Source of the DNA: Corynebacterium kalidii
GTDB taxonomy: Bacteria > Actinomycetota > Actinomycetes > Mycobacteriales > Mycobacteriaceae
Direction of reading: 5' to 3'
Assembly (NCBI RefSeq): GCF_022869005.1
Contig: NZ_JALIEA010000013.1
Coordinates: forward strand, 208,510 to 272,509
DNA length: 64,000 nt
Part shown: in pieces, positions 53,524-60,623 of the stretch
How the letters are laid out: every line of letters starts with the position of its first letter
Position numbering within the stretch: the stretch's first letter is position 1
The notes under the pieces: generated by a model
Told to the model about the DNA's origin: nothing
Database searches by the model: none
The model's input: the letters and a program-made list of their open reading frames with translations, nothing else
Made by a program: the position numbers and the translations under genes

Positions 53524-53571
53524 CGCCAGGTCGCTTCCAGGCACTCCGGGCTACTCGGGAACAGACTTCTC
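53513..53571 (+). terminator. Terminator-like inverted repeat overlapping the gene end
   Basis: GAGAAGTCTG (53513-53522) pairs with CAGACTTCTC (53562-53571); the 39-base interior holds further imperfect pairing (TTCC...GGAA). It includes the last codons and stop of the upstream gene. The left arm is about 90% identical to the left arm of the topA terminator. Confidence 0.6.
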
Positions 53572-53600
53572 GGCGCGTCGCACCGGGCCATCCCGCCACA

Positions 53601-53648
53601 TTGCCCGTAAGTTCCCCGAGGTCTATCCTCAAGTTCAATAGATTGAAC
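53601..53648 (+). promoter_or_regulatory. mntH: mntH promoter with a perfect operator palindrome
   Basis: -35 TTGCCC (53601-53606), 17-bp spacer, -10 TATCCT (53624-53629). The start site would fall in GTTCAAT-AG-ATTGAAC (53633-53648), a perfect 7-bp inverted repeat that can act as an operator. A DtxR-family MntR repressor is the likely ligand, which is inference from the gene regulated. Confidence 0.65.
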
Positions 53649-53672
53649 ACGGGTAGTTGAGGAGGACGAACT

Positions 53673-54992
53673 GTGGTGGTGGATGCGGCGGACGTCGACC
53701 TCGGGCAGCAGGAGGACGGGCGCGGAGAGCGCAGCGGGCGACAACCGCGTCTGACCAGTCTCCTCGGCCCGGCGTTCGTCGCCGCCATCGCCTACGTGGA
53801 CCCGGGCAACGTCGCGGCGAATCTGTCGGCGGGTGCCGAGTACGGGTACCTGCTGCTGTGGGTGCTCATCGTCGCCAATCTGATGGCGGCGGTGGTGCAG
53901 TACCTCTCGGCGAAGCTGGGTCTGGTCACCTCCAGGTCGCTGTCCGCCACGCTGGCCGACTGGTTCGACCGGCGCGAGTCCAGTGGCAGTCCGGCCCGTC
54001 GCCGGCGGGGGAGGGCCGGACGGTTGGCGTACTGGGGCCAGGCGGAGGTCATCGCCGCAGCCACGGACGTCGCCGAGGTCGTCGGTGGCGCCATCGCCCT
54101 GAACCTGTTGTTCGGGACGCCGCTGGTGCTCGGCGGGGTGATCGTCGGGGTGGTGTCACTGGGCATGCTCGCGCTGCAGGGCGGGCGTACCCAACGCCAC
54201 TTCGAGTTCGTGATCATGGGGTTCCTGGTGGTCATCACGGTGGGGTTCCTCTCGGGCCTGTTCGTCACCGGGTTGACGGTGGGCGAGATGGTCGAGGGGG
54301 TCGTCCCGCGCTTCCAGGACACGCATTCGGTGGTCCTGGCGGCGGGCATGCTCGGCGCCACCGTGATGCCCCACGCGGTCTACCTCCATTCGGGTCTGGT
54401 GCGCGACCGTCGGTTCGCACCGCACGGGGAGGCGGGCATGCGGCGCCACCTGAAGGCCACGAAGTGGGACGTCGGCACGGCGCTGGTCGTGGCCGGCACG
54501 GTGAATATCGCGATGCTGTGCCTGGCGGCGCAGTCGTTGCGGGGTGTGGACGGCACGGACACCATCGAGGGCGCCCATGCCGCGGTGGAGGGTGCGCTGG
54601 GCCCGGTGGTCGGGATCCTCTTCGCCGTGGGGTTGCTGGCCTCGGGGCTGGCGTCGACGTCGGTGGGGTGTTACGCCGGTGACATGGTGATGCGGGACCT
54701 GCTGAAGGTCCGGATCCCGTTGTTGTTGCGCCGCCTGTTGACGATGCTCCCGGCGCTGCTGATCCTCGGCGCGGGTGTGGAGCCGACGTGGGCGCTGGTG
54801 ATGAGCCAGGTCGTCCTCAGCGTGGGGATCCCGTTCGCTCTGGTCCCGCTGGTGGCGGTGACCGCGCGGAGCACCGTGATGGGCCGGTGGGCGAATCCGC
54901 GGGCGCTGACGGTGCTGGCTGCGGTGATCTGTGCGGTGATCATCGCGCTCAACGTCGCGTTGATCTGGTTGACGCTGACGGGCCAGGCTTAG
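53673..54992 (+). CDS. mntH: NRAMP-family Mn2+/Fe2+ transporter
   Basis: A 439-residue proton-coupled divalent metal transporter with 11 helices. Metal site: AIAYVDPGNVAANLSAGAEY (DPGN in TM1) and LGATVMPHAVYLHSGLV (MPH in TM6). A cytoplasmic loop between is basic (RESSGSPARRRRGRAGR). GTG start with GGAGG upstream. It imports Mn2+, important for oxidative-stress defence alongside catalase. Convergent with the cyclase gene (4-bp overlap of ends). Confidence 0.94.
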   Translation: MVVDAADVDLGQQEDGRGERSGRQPRLTSLLGPAFVAAIAYVDPGNVAANLSAGAEYGYLLLWVLIVANLMAAVVQYLSAKLGLVTSRSLSATLADWFDRRESSGSPARRRRGRAGRLAYWGQAEVIAAATDVAEVVGGAIALNLLFGTPLVLGGVIVGVVSLGMLALQGGRTQRHFEFVIMGFLVVITVGFLSGLFVTGLTVGEMVEGVVPRFQDTHSVVLAAGMLGATVMPHAVYLHSGLVRDRRFAPHGEAGMRRHLKATKWDVGTALVVAGTVNIAMLCLAAQSLRGVDGTDTIEGAHAAVEGALGPVVGILFAVGLLASGLASTSVGCYAGDMVMRDLLKVRIPLLLRRLLTMLPALLILGAGVEPTWALVMSQVVLSVGIPFALVPLVAVTARSTVMGRWANPRALTVLAAVICAVIIALNVALIWLTLTGQA

Positions 54993-56515
54993 CCGCGTTC
55001 GGCCAGCGTGGAGCGGATCGGGCGCGCAAGCTGGGTCATCTCGCGACGCCCGCGCAGTTCCACCGATTTCATCAGTGTCCAGCGGGCCTGTTCGGCTTCG
55101 TTGGCCTTGCGCAGGGTGGCGGCGTTGGTGAGGACGCGGCCCGGTGTGTCCTTGGCGAGGTCGGTCAGCCGGGCGGCGGCGTTCACGGCGTCGCCGATGA
55201 CGGTGTACTCGAACCGGTCGCTGGCACCGATGTGTCCGGCGACGACCTCGCCGACGGCGGCGCCGATGCCGGCGGGGAGTTCGTGGTCGGCGAGTTCCTG
55301 GTGGAGTTCCCGGGCGGCGGCGAGGGTGTGGCCGGCCATGTCGTCCAGCGGGATCGGGGCGCCGAAGACGGCGAGTGCGGCGTCGCCCTCGAATTTGTTG
55401 ATGATGCCCTTGTTGCGGTGGACGACCTCGACGACCTTGTCGAAGAAGCTGTTCAGCGCCTGGACCACGTGCTGGGGGGAGGACGAGACGGCGAACCCGG
55501 TGGAGCCGATGACGTCGACGAACAGGACGCCGACGAACCGGTTCGCGCCGCCGAGTTCGGGCTTCTCCTCGATGGCACGGCGGGCGACCTCGGTGCCGAC
55601 GTAGCGTCCGAAGAGGGTGCGCACCTGTTCACGTTCGCGCAGTCCCTGCATCATCTCGTTGAACCCTGCCTGCAGGACGCCGATCTCGGTGGCGTCGTAG
55701 ATGCGGACCTGGGCGTGGGAGTCGCCGCGGCGTACCCGGTTCATGGCGTACTGCAGTTCGCGGATGGGGTCGACCACGGTCATGGTGATCAGCCGGGTGC
55801 CGGAGAACCCGGTGAACAGTGCGGTGAGGCTGAGTGCGAGGACGCCGGGGAGGATCTCGCGGGCGTCGCCGGTGAAGAAGCCCGTGGCCTGGGCGCCGAC
55901 CATGAGGACCACGCCGATGACCGGGACGGCGGAGGTGAGGATCCACACGCTGGTGATCTGCGCCGACAGTGGGGAGATCCGCCCCTGGGGTGCGGCGGTG
56001 CGGTTGAGGGCCTTCGCGGCGACCGGGCGCACCAGGCGCTCGGCGACCATGAAGGTCATCAGCACCACCATCGCGCCACCGAGGAGGGCGGTGACCGCCA
56101 CGGACAGGGCCCACCGTCCGGAGACCTGCGAGGCCACGACGGTGAAGATGACCACGCCGACCCCCCACAGCACCGCGCCGAGCAGCGCCTGGAGGGCGGG
56201 GATGCGCAGCACCAGACGTCGGATCATCACGGGGTCGACGGGGTCGGGGTTGCGCTGCCACCGCAGCACGGGGGTGAAGAAGAAGAGGGTGGCGCTGATC
56301 CCGCTGACCAGGGCGACGATGAAGTAGACGGTGTAGAGCGTGGCGGTCATGGTGTTCACCGACGTCAGTTCCGTCGCACCGCCGAGCGGCACGAGGAAGC
56401 GGAGGAACGACGCCACGGCGAGCGCGCCGACGACGTTGACCACGAACACGGACAGGGCGTACAACGGCCAGGTGGTGCCCCACGCCCACGCGATGTACTG
56501 CCCCAGTCTCTGCAT
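54989..56515 (-). CDS. cyaB: Membrane-bound class III adenylate cyclase
   Basis: A 508-residue enzyme: six membrane helices (residues ~10-235), a HAMP domain (~240-290; TVVDPIRELQYAMNRVRRGD) and a class III cyclase domain (~320-500). All catalytic residues are present: metal Asp-334 (FVDVIGSTG) and Asp-378 (KFEGDAALAVFG), adenine-specifying Lys-374 and Asp-442, and Asn-445/Arg-449 (GDAVNAAARL). It makes cAMP, the ligand of GlxR encoded 22 kb away. Start ATG 56515; the longer frame is antisense to holB. Same place as C. glutamicum cyaB. Confidence 0.95.
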   Translation of the reverse strand: MQRLGQYIAWAWGTTWPLYALSVFVVNVVGALAVASFLRFLVPLGGATELTSVNTMTATLYTVYFIVALVSGISATLFFFTPVLRWQRNPDPVDPVMIRRLVLRIPALQALLGAVLWGVGVVIFTVVASQVSGRWALSVAVTALLGGAMVVLMTFMVAERLVRPVAAKALNRTAAPQGRISPLSAQITSVWILTSAVPVIGVVLMVGAQATGFFTGDAREILPGVLALSLTALFTGFSGTRLITMTVVDPIRELQYAMNRVRRGDSHAQVRIYDATEIGVLQAGFNEMMQGLREREQVRTLFGRYVGTEVARRAIEEKPELGGANRFVGVLFVDVIGSTGFAVSSSPQHVVQALNSFFDKVVEVVHRNKGIINKFEGDAALAVFGAPIPLDDMAGHTLAAARELHQELADHELPAGIGAAVGEVVAGHIGASDRFEYTVIGDAVNAAARLTDLAKDTPGRVLTNAATLRKANEAEQARWTLMKSVELRGRREMTQLARPIRSTLAERG

Positions 56516-56598
56516 GACGTCCAGACTATCGGAGCGGGCACCTGTGTGTCCCCGTGGCCGCCCCTGTTGTGTCCGGGTCGGGGGTTGGACAGGATGAC

Positions 56599-56604
56599 TA
56601 GACT
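56599..56604 (+). promoter_or_regulatory. holB: -10 box of a probable leaderless holB transcript
   Basis: TAGACT in TGACTAGACTGG ends 8 bases before the GTG at 56613; no ribosome-binding site is present. Confidence 0.6.
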
Positions 56605-56612
56605 GGTTCGCT

Positions 56613-57842
56613 GTGAGTTCTTCCCGTGAATCCGTGTTCACCACCGCCGTGCTCAGCCCGCATGTGACCGTCCCGTTGCTCGCTGCGGTGGACGCGGCGC
56701 GTGGGGGAGGGCAGTCGGCGGCGATGACGCATTCGTGGCTGTTCACCGGCCCTCCCGGGTCGGGACGTTCTGTCGCGGCGAAGGCGTTCGCCACGGCGTT
56801 GGTGTGCGAGGACCCGGACGTGCCGGGGTGCGGACGGTGCGGGGGGTGCCGGTCGGCGGCGGCGGGGTCGCACCCGGACATCACGTGGGTGCACACCGAC
56901 GGTGTGGTGATCCAGGTGTCGGAGGCCCGCGAGGTGATCAAGACCGCCGCGGCGATGCCGACGGTCGCCCCGTGGCGGATCGTGGTGTTCGAGGACGCCG
57001 ACCGTTTCAACGACAGCAGCGCCAACGCCCTGCTGAAGAGTATCGAGGAGCCGCCGGAGCGTACCGTGTTCATCCTCTGTGCGCCGAGCACGGACCCGGA
57101 GGACATCGCGGTGACGTTGCGCTCCCGCTGCCGGCACCTGTACGTCCCGACGCCGTCACGGGCGGAGGTCGAGGCGGTGCTGATGGCGGACGAGCGGCTC
57201 GGGTTGTCGCCGGAGCAGGCGTCGTGGGCGGCGGAGGTCGCCGGCGGGCACATCGGTCGGGCGCGGCACCTGGCGTCGGAGGAGAAGGCGCGGGCGAAGC
57301 GGGCGAGCGCGTTGAAGCTGCCCGGTCTGGTGTACGAGCCGGGGGAGTCGTACCGGTTCGTCACCGACCTGGTGGCGTCGGCGACGGAGGAGGCCACCGC
57401 CACGGTCGCCGCGCGGGAGGAGAAGGAGCTGGAGGACCTGAAGAGCTCCCTGGGAATGGGGGCCAAGGGACGTGGGGTGACGAAGGCGCAGTCGGGCTCG
57501 GCGGGGCAGATCAAGGAGCTGGAGAAGGAGCAGAAGAACCGGCGGACGCGCATGCTGCGGGACTCGCTGGACCTGGCGTTGATCGATATCGCCGGGCTGT
57601 ACCGGGACGCGATGATGATCGCCGCCGGGGCCGTGGAGGAGGACGTCCCGGTGGGTGGTTTCCTGCACCCGGACCAGGCGAAGGTGTCGCGGGAGCTGGC
57701 CCGACGCAACGCCCCGGAGAACCTGGTGCAGTGCATCGACGCGGTGTCGGCATGCCGGGAGACCCTGACCTACAACGTGAAGCCGGATGTGGCGCTCGCG
57801 GCGATGGTGGGGCGTCTGAGGGAGTGCTGCGGCCAGGTCTGA
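56613..57842 (+). CDS. holB: DNA polymerase III subunit delta'
   Basis: A 409-residue clamp-loader subunit. AAA+ module with WLFTGPPGSGRSVAAKAFA (Walker A with Arg in place of Lys, as delta' need not bind ATP), zinc-binding CGRCGGCRSAAAG, IVVFEDADRFNDSSANALLK, EPPERTVFILCAPS and SRCRHLYVPTPS. A lysine/glutamate-rich insertion (EEKELEDLKSSLGMGAKGRG) and C-terminal collar domain follow. GTG start; divergent from cyaB. Confidence 0.94.
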   Translation: MSSSRESVFTTAVLSPHVTVPLLAAVDAARGGGQSAAMTHSWLFTGPPGSGRSVAAKAFATALVCEDPDVPGCGRCGGCRSAAAGSHPDITWVHTDGVVIQVSEAREVIKTAAAMPTVAPWRIVVFEDADRFNDSSANALLKSIEEPPERTVFILCAPSTDPEDIAVTLRSRCRHLYVPTPSRAEVEAVLMADERLGLSPEQASWAAEVAGGHIGRARHLASEEKARAKRASALKLPGLVYEPGESYRFVTDLVASATEEATATVAAREEKELEDLKSSLGMGAKGRGVTKAQSGSAGQIKELEKEQKNRRTRMLRDSLDLALIDIAGLYRDAMMIAAGAVEEDVPVGGFLHPDQAKVSRELARRNAPENLVQCIDAVSACRETLTYNVKPDVALAAMVGRLRECCGQV

Positions 57843-57942
57843 CCTGCGGTGGGAGCGTAGGACGGGGGTCTTTTTGTGGAGGATTGTGCCGTCCGCTAGG
57901 ATTACCCGTCGTATGCTGAACCATCGCCGATGGTGCAGGTAC

Positions 57943-58015
57943 GCCGCCTTAGCTCAGTCGGTAGAGCGTTTCACTCGTAATGAAAAGGTCGCGAGTTCGA
58001 TTCTCGCAGGCGGCT
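57943..58015 (+). tRNA. tRNA-Thr (anticodon CGT)
   Basis: Acceptor GCCGCCT/AGGCGGC, D-arm TAGCTCAGTCGGTAGAGC, anticodon stem TTTCA/TGAAA with loop CTCGTAA (anticodon CGT), T-arm GCGAGTTCGATTCTCGC; 73 bases, no encoded CCA. All stems pair. Its 3' end borders an accessory region. Confidence 0.96.
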
Positions 58016-58019
58016 CAGC

Positions 58020-58053
58020 ACGAAGGCCCCGTCCACCAGGACGGGGCCTTCGT
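58020..58053 (+). terminator. Terminator after tRNA-Thr
   Basis: ACGAAGGCCCCGTCC pairs with GACGGGGCCTTCGT, loop ACCAG; a short T/C stretch follows. Confidence 0.85.
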
Positions 58054-58096
58054 CGTGTGCAGGGGCTGGCGGGCAGATCGGTCCTGAACCCGCTTC

Positions 58097-59185
58097 TTAC
58101 TCGCGGGTCCGGGGCTCCAGCCTTCTACGGTCGGCGAGGAGCTGTTTCTCGATTGACTGCAACTGCTCGATCTCCTCAGCTGCTGCCTGCGCTTCGATTG
58201 GTGCACGGCGCTTCGCATCGAAAAGGTCGTAGCGCTCTCCTGCGAGCTTCTTCGCTGCCTCCGTACGGATGCGACCTGCGTCATCGAGGCCATCGTATTC
58301 GTTGAACTCGATGAACTTGTCGGTTTTCTGCAGCCAGTCCTCCATGTACACGGCTTTGCGTCTACGCGCCTGGTCTTCGGCGTAGGTGAGAAAGCCGTCG
58401 GTGAAGCGGTTGAGGCGGTCGAGTTCGTCGGAGGTCAGGTAGTTCTTCGCGGTGTACACGTCTGCTTTGAGTACCTTGTTCCCCTTGAAGTTGGTTAGTC
58501 CCAGGTTAGCCGCCGCGGGGTCGCACCTCGTGGCGATGATCTCTCCGCCCGTAAGCCCCGTGACGGCGTAGTGCAGCTTGTTCTGGATCCTCTGGAAGAA
58601 CTGAGAACACCGGGGATCGTCGGGGTCATAGTCGGCACACAAGGCGAAGATGTCCCTGATCTGCTTGTACAGCCGCGCCTCGGAGGTGCGTATGTCGCGG
58701 ATCCGGGCGATCAGCTCATCGAAGTAGTCTGTCCCGCGGGGGTCCTTGAGCTTCTCGTCGTTCATCGCGAAGCCCTTGACCAGGTACTCCGACAGGATCG
58801 TGCTCGCCCAGGTGCGGAACTGCACGCCGCGGGAGCCTCGCACCCGGTATCCCACGGCGAGGATGGCGTCCAGGTTGTAGTGCGCCACGGTCCGTCGGAT
58901 GGTCCGGTCCCCCTCGGATCGAACCTGCAAGAATTTCTTGCTAGTTCGGTCCCTGGTCAGCTCCTCTTCTTGATAGAGGTTGCGGAGGTGCGTACCGATG
59001 TTCGCGCTTGTGACGCCGAACATATGGGCTATCTCGGACTGGGTCATCCACACTGTGTCATCCACGACCCGGAGGTGGACCTCGGTGGAGCCGTCCTCGG
59101 TGGTGTAGATGACGAACTCGCCGACACCGTCGACTGTCTCGACGATGACCTCTTGAGCGTCGCCGGTATTCATTTCGTCGTCCAT
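58097..59185 (-). CDS. RhuM-family protein
   Basis: A 362-residue protein matching the RhuM family (first seen on Salmonella pathogenicity island 3). N-terminal HTH-like part VWMTQSEIAHMFGVTSANIG, conserved HYNLDAILAVGYRVRGSRGV, QFRTWASTILSEYLVKGFAM, GTDYFDELIARIRDIRTSE, QNKLHYAVTGLTGGEII and a coiled-coil C-terminus. Molecular function is unknown; members occur in islands, phages and beside Fic or restriction genes. GC content and codon use look lower than in neighbours, and it sits next to a tRNA 3' end, so it was probably gained by transfer. An alternative ATG lies at codon 5. Confidence 0.9.
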   Translation of the reverse strand: MDDEMNTGDAQEVIVETVDGVGEFVIYTTEDGSTEVHLRVVDDTVWMTQSEIAHMFGVTSANIGTHLRNLYQEEELTRDRTSKKFLQVRSEGDRTIRRTVAHYNLDAILAVGYRVRGSRGVQFRTWASTILSEYLVKGFAMNDEKLKDPRGTDYFDELIARIRDIRTSEARLYKQIRDIFALCADYDPDDPRCSQFFQRIQNKLHYAVTGLTGGEIIATRCDPAAANLGLTNFKGNKVLKADVYTAKNYLTSDELDRLNRFTDGFLTYAEDQARRRKAVYMEDWLQKTDKFIEFNEYDGLDDAGRIRTEAAKKLAGERYDLFDAKRRAPIEAQAAAEEIEQLQSIEKQLLADRRRLEPRTRE

Positions 59186-59285
59186 GTCTTCAACTCCTCG
59201 ATCAGGTCGTCGTGTTCGGAACCTGCTGACTCTGCAGACGACGGGGCAACCCGGGCAGCCGGGATGCGGAGGCCTGGACCACGCC

Positions 59286-59485
59286 TCACCCCCAGGCTCC
59301 GATCAGGTGGCGGGTGACGCCGAGCTCTCGGGAGATCGTTCCGATGTGCGACCCGCAGTCTATCCCGGCGCTCCGGCCGGCGGCAGCATCGATCAGCTAC
59401 CGTCGCCAAAGTCATCATCGCCCTCCGTCAGCTCTTCGTATGTGTGCGGCTCGCCCCTCACCATCATGCTCGAGGTCATGGACAT
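59286..59485 (-). pseudogene. Decayed small protein with a C-terminal HTH
   Basis: A 30-residue frame from ATG 59485 (MSMTSSMMVRGEPHTYEELT ... DDDFGDGS) stops at 59393. In the next frame the following DNA reads LIDAAAGRSAGIDCG, SHIGTISRELGVTRHLIGAW and a stop at 59286. The second part is a clear helix-turn-helix of the type found in transposases and small regulators. One frameshift would join the two, so this looks like a degraded gene. The parent family is not recognised. Confidence 0.35.
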
Positions 59486-59561
59486 GGAACGCCCTTGTTC
59501 GAACGTCTGGGGTGGGATCGCCGGCTTCGTCCTGCGCGTCGGGTGAAGCGCTCTGGGGTGA

Positions 59562-59657
59562 GGTGGCAGAGGTCCGGGCCGGCTGGCAGACCTACTGGGC
59601 GATTCCGCTCCCTGAACTGCCCTGTAGGTCTGCCATTCGGACGACACCTCTGCCACC
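59562..59657. repeat. 96-bp palindrome with four TGGCAGA-type half-sites
   Basis: Outer arms GGTGGCAGAGGT (59562-59573)/ACCTCTGCCACC (59646-59657) and inner arms TGGCAGACCTAC (59584-59595)/GTAGGTCTGCCA (59624-59635) are perfect and share one centre (59609/59610). The segments between are partly symmetrical too. The whole could fold as a large hairpin or cruciform. It belongs to no gene. Confidence 0.85.
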
Positions 59658-59701
59658 CGTCCGCTCTACGACGGGATGCCGGCGCCTCAGCGGAATCAAA
59701 A

Positions 59702-59738
59702 CACACCCGGCTCGCCGTGTCACGGCGTGCCGGGTGTG
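59702..59738 (-). terminator. Terminator of the Gly/Ser-rich lipoprotein gene
   Basis: CACACCCGGC-tCGCCGT and ACGGCG-tGCCGGGTGTG form a long stem; on the minus strand it is followed by TTTTGATT. It lies 35 bases downstream of the stop at 59774. Confidence 0.85.
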
Positions 59739-59773
59739 CTCATCTGTGGAAGGGCCCCTGCAGATGGAGGGGG

Positions 59774-60361
59774 TTACTCCTGCGTGGTGTCGGTCTCCTT
59801 GGTTTCCGTGTTGTCGTCCTTCTTCTCGTCACCGGAGCCTTCGCCGGTCCCCTCGGACTCGTCAGTGCCGTCACCGCTGTCGTCGCCCGTTCCATTGGGA
59901 TCGTCCGTCGGCGTGTCGGTCTTGGTCGGGTCAGCAGGGGCCGTGGTGCCGTCGCCCCCGCCATTGTCGCTGCTGTTGTTCCCGCCGCCGGTCCCGCCGC
60001 CGGTCCCGCCGCCGGTCCCGCCGCCGGTCCCGCCGCCGGTCCCGCCTCCGGGGTTGCCACCGCCGCCGTTGCCTCCCCCGGCGTTCCCACCGCCGGCATT
60101 TCCGCCGCCACCGTTACCGCCGGCGGGGGCCGGCTCGCCGCCACCGTCCTGGCCGCCGTTGCCGCGGTCGTCGTCCCCGGGGTTCTCCGCCGAGGAAGAC
60201 GCCGACGACGAGGTGGACGAGGAGGTGGACGACGTGGCGGACGTCGAGCTGGTGGCGGAGGTCGTCTCCGCGGCATCGTCGTCGCCGGACCCGCAGGCGG
60301 TCAGTGCGAGGGTCACGGCTGCTGCGGCGGCGACGGCCCCGAGCTTGGAGTGGTTGCGCAT
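59774..60361 (-). CDS. Gly/Ser-rich low-complexity lipoprotein
   Basis: A 195-residue exported lipoprotein: signal peptide LGAVAAAAAVTLALTAC with lipobox LTAC. The mature chain is entirely low complexity: Asp/Glu, a Ser/Thr block (SATSSTSATSSTSSSTSSS), Asn/Gly repeats, (GTGG)n and an acidic C-terminus (EKKDDNTETKETDTTQE). The ATG 60361 follows CAGGAGAACACG; ATG 60382 would add 7 residues. It is probably a surface stalk or spacer protein of the envelope. No enzyme domain is seen. Confidence 0.8.
   Translation of the reverse strand: MRNHSKLGAVAAAAAVTLALTACGSGDDDAAETTSATSSTSATSSTSSSTSSSASSSAENPGDDDRGNGGQDGGGEPAPAGGNGGGGNAGGGNAGGGNGGGGNPGGGTGGGTGGGTGGGTGGGTGGGNNSSDNGGGDGTTAPADPTKTDTPTDDPNGTGDDSGDGTDESEGTGEGSGDEKKDDNTETKETDTTQE
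59981..60040 (+). repeat. Five perfect 12-bp tandem repeats in the lipoprotein gene
   Basis: CCCGCCGCCGGT repeated five times without mismatch (a sixth, degenerate copy follows to 60052), coding on the minus strand for TGGG repeats. Copy number changes would keep the frame, so the protein length is likely to vary between strains. Confidence 0.95.
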
Positions 60362-60623
60362 CGTGTTCTCCTGAAAAGTCATGGTGCCCCTCCTATGAGA
60401 AGGGACAGGGTGTGAGCAAAATAACGCATGTCCCGTTTCTTTAGCAAACGATGTTTTGGCCGACAGGGCTGTGGCGGGTGTGGTGGGTGTGGTGCGACAC
60501 CCCTGTGTCCGTTTCATGTCCGGGATGCCCTGTAGAACTGTCACCGGAGTGCAGGAGCACGCCCCGGAGCATGGTGTGACGCTGTGTAAAGGGAAAACAG
60601 CCGAGGAAGGCGAGGATGGGACG

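Larger units (their letters stand above)
59186..59773. other. Gene-poor accessory stretch
   Basis: 588 bp with no intact gene. It holds a frameshifted small HTH-like reading frame (59286-59485), a 96-bp imperfect palindrome (59562-59657) and the terminator of the lipoprotein gene (59702-59738). The apparent long frames on either strand are shadows of GC-rich DNA and of the palindrome. Confidence 0.6.

Noticed and set aside
59444..60415. Long plus-strand frames opposite the lipoprotein
   Set aside because: They arise from the palindrome and the reverse strand of the GC-rich repeats; both strands read similarly, as expected of a palindrome.
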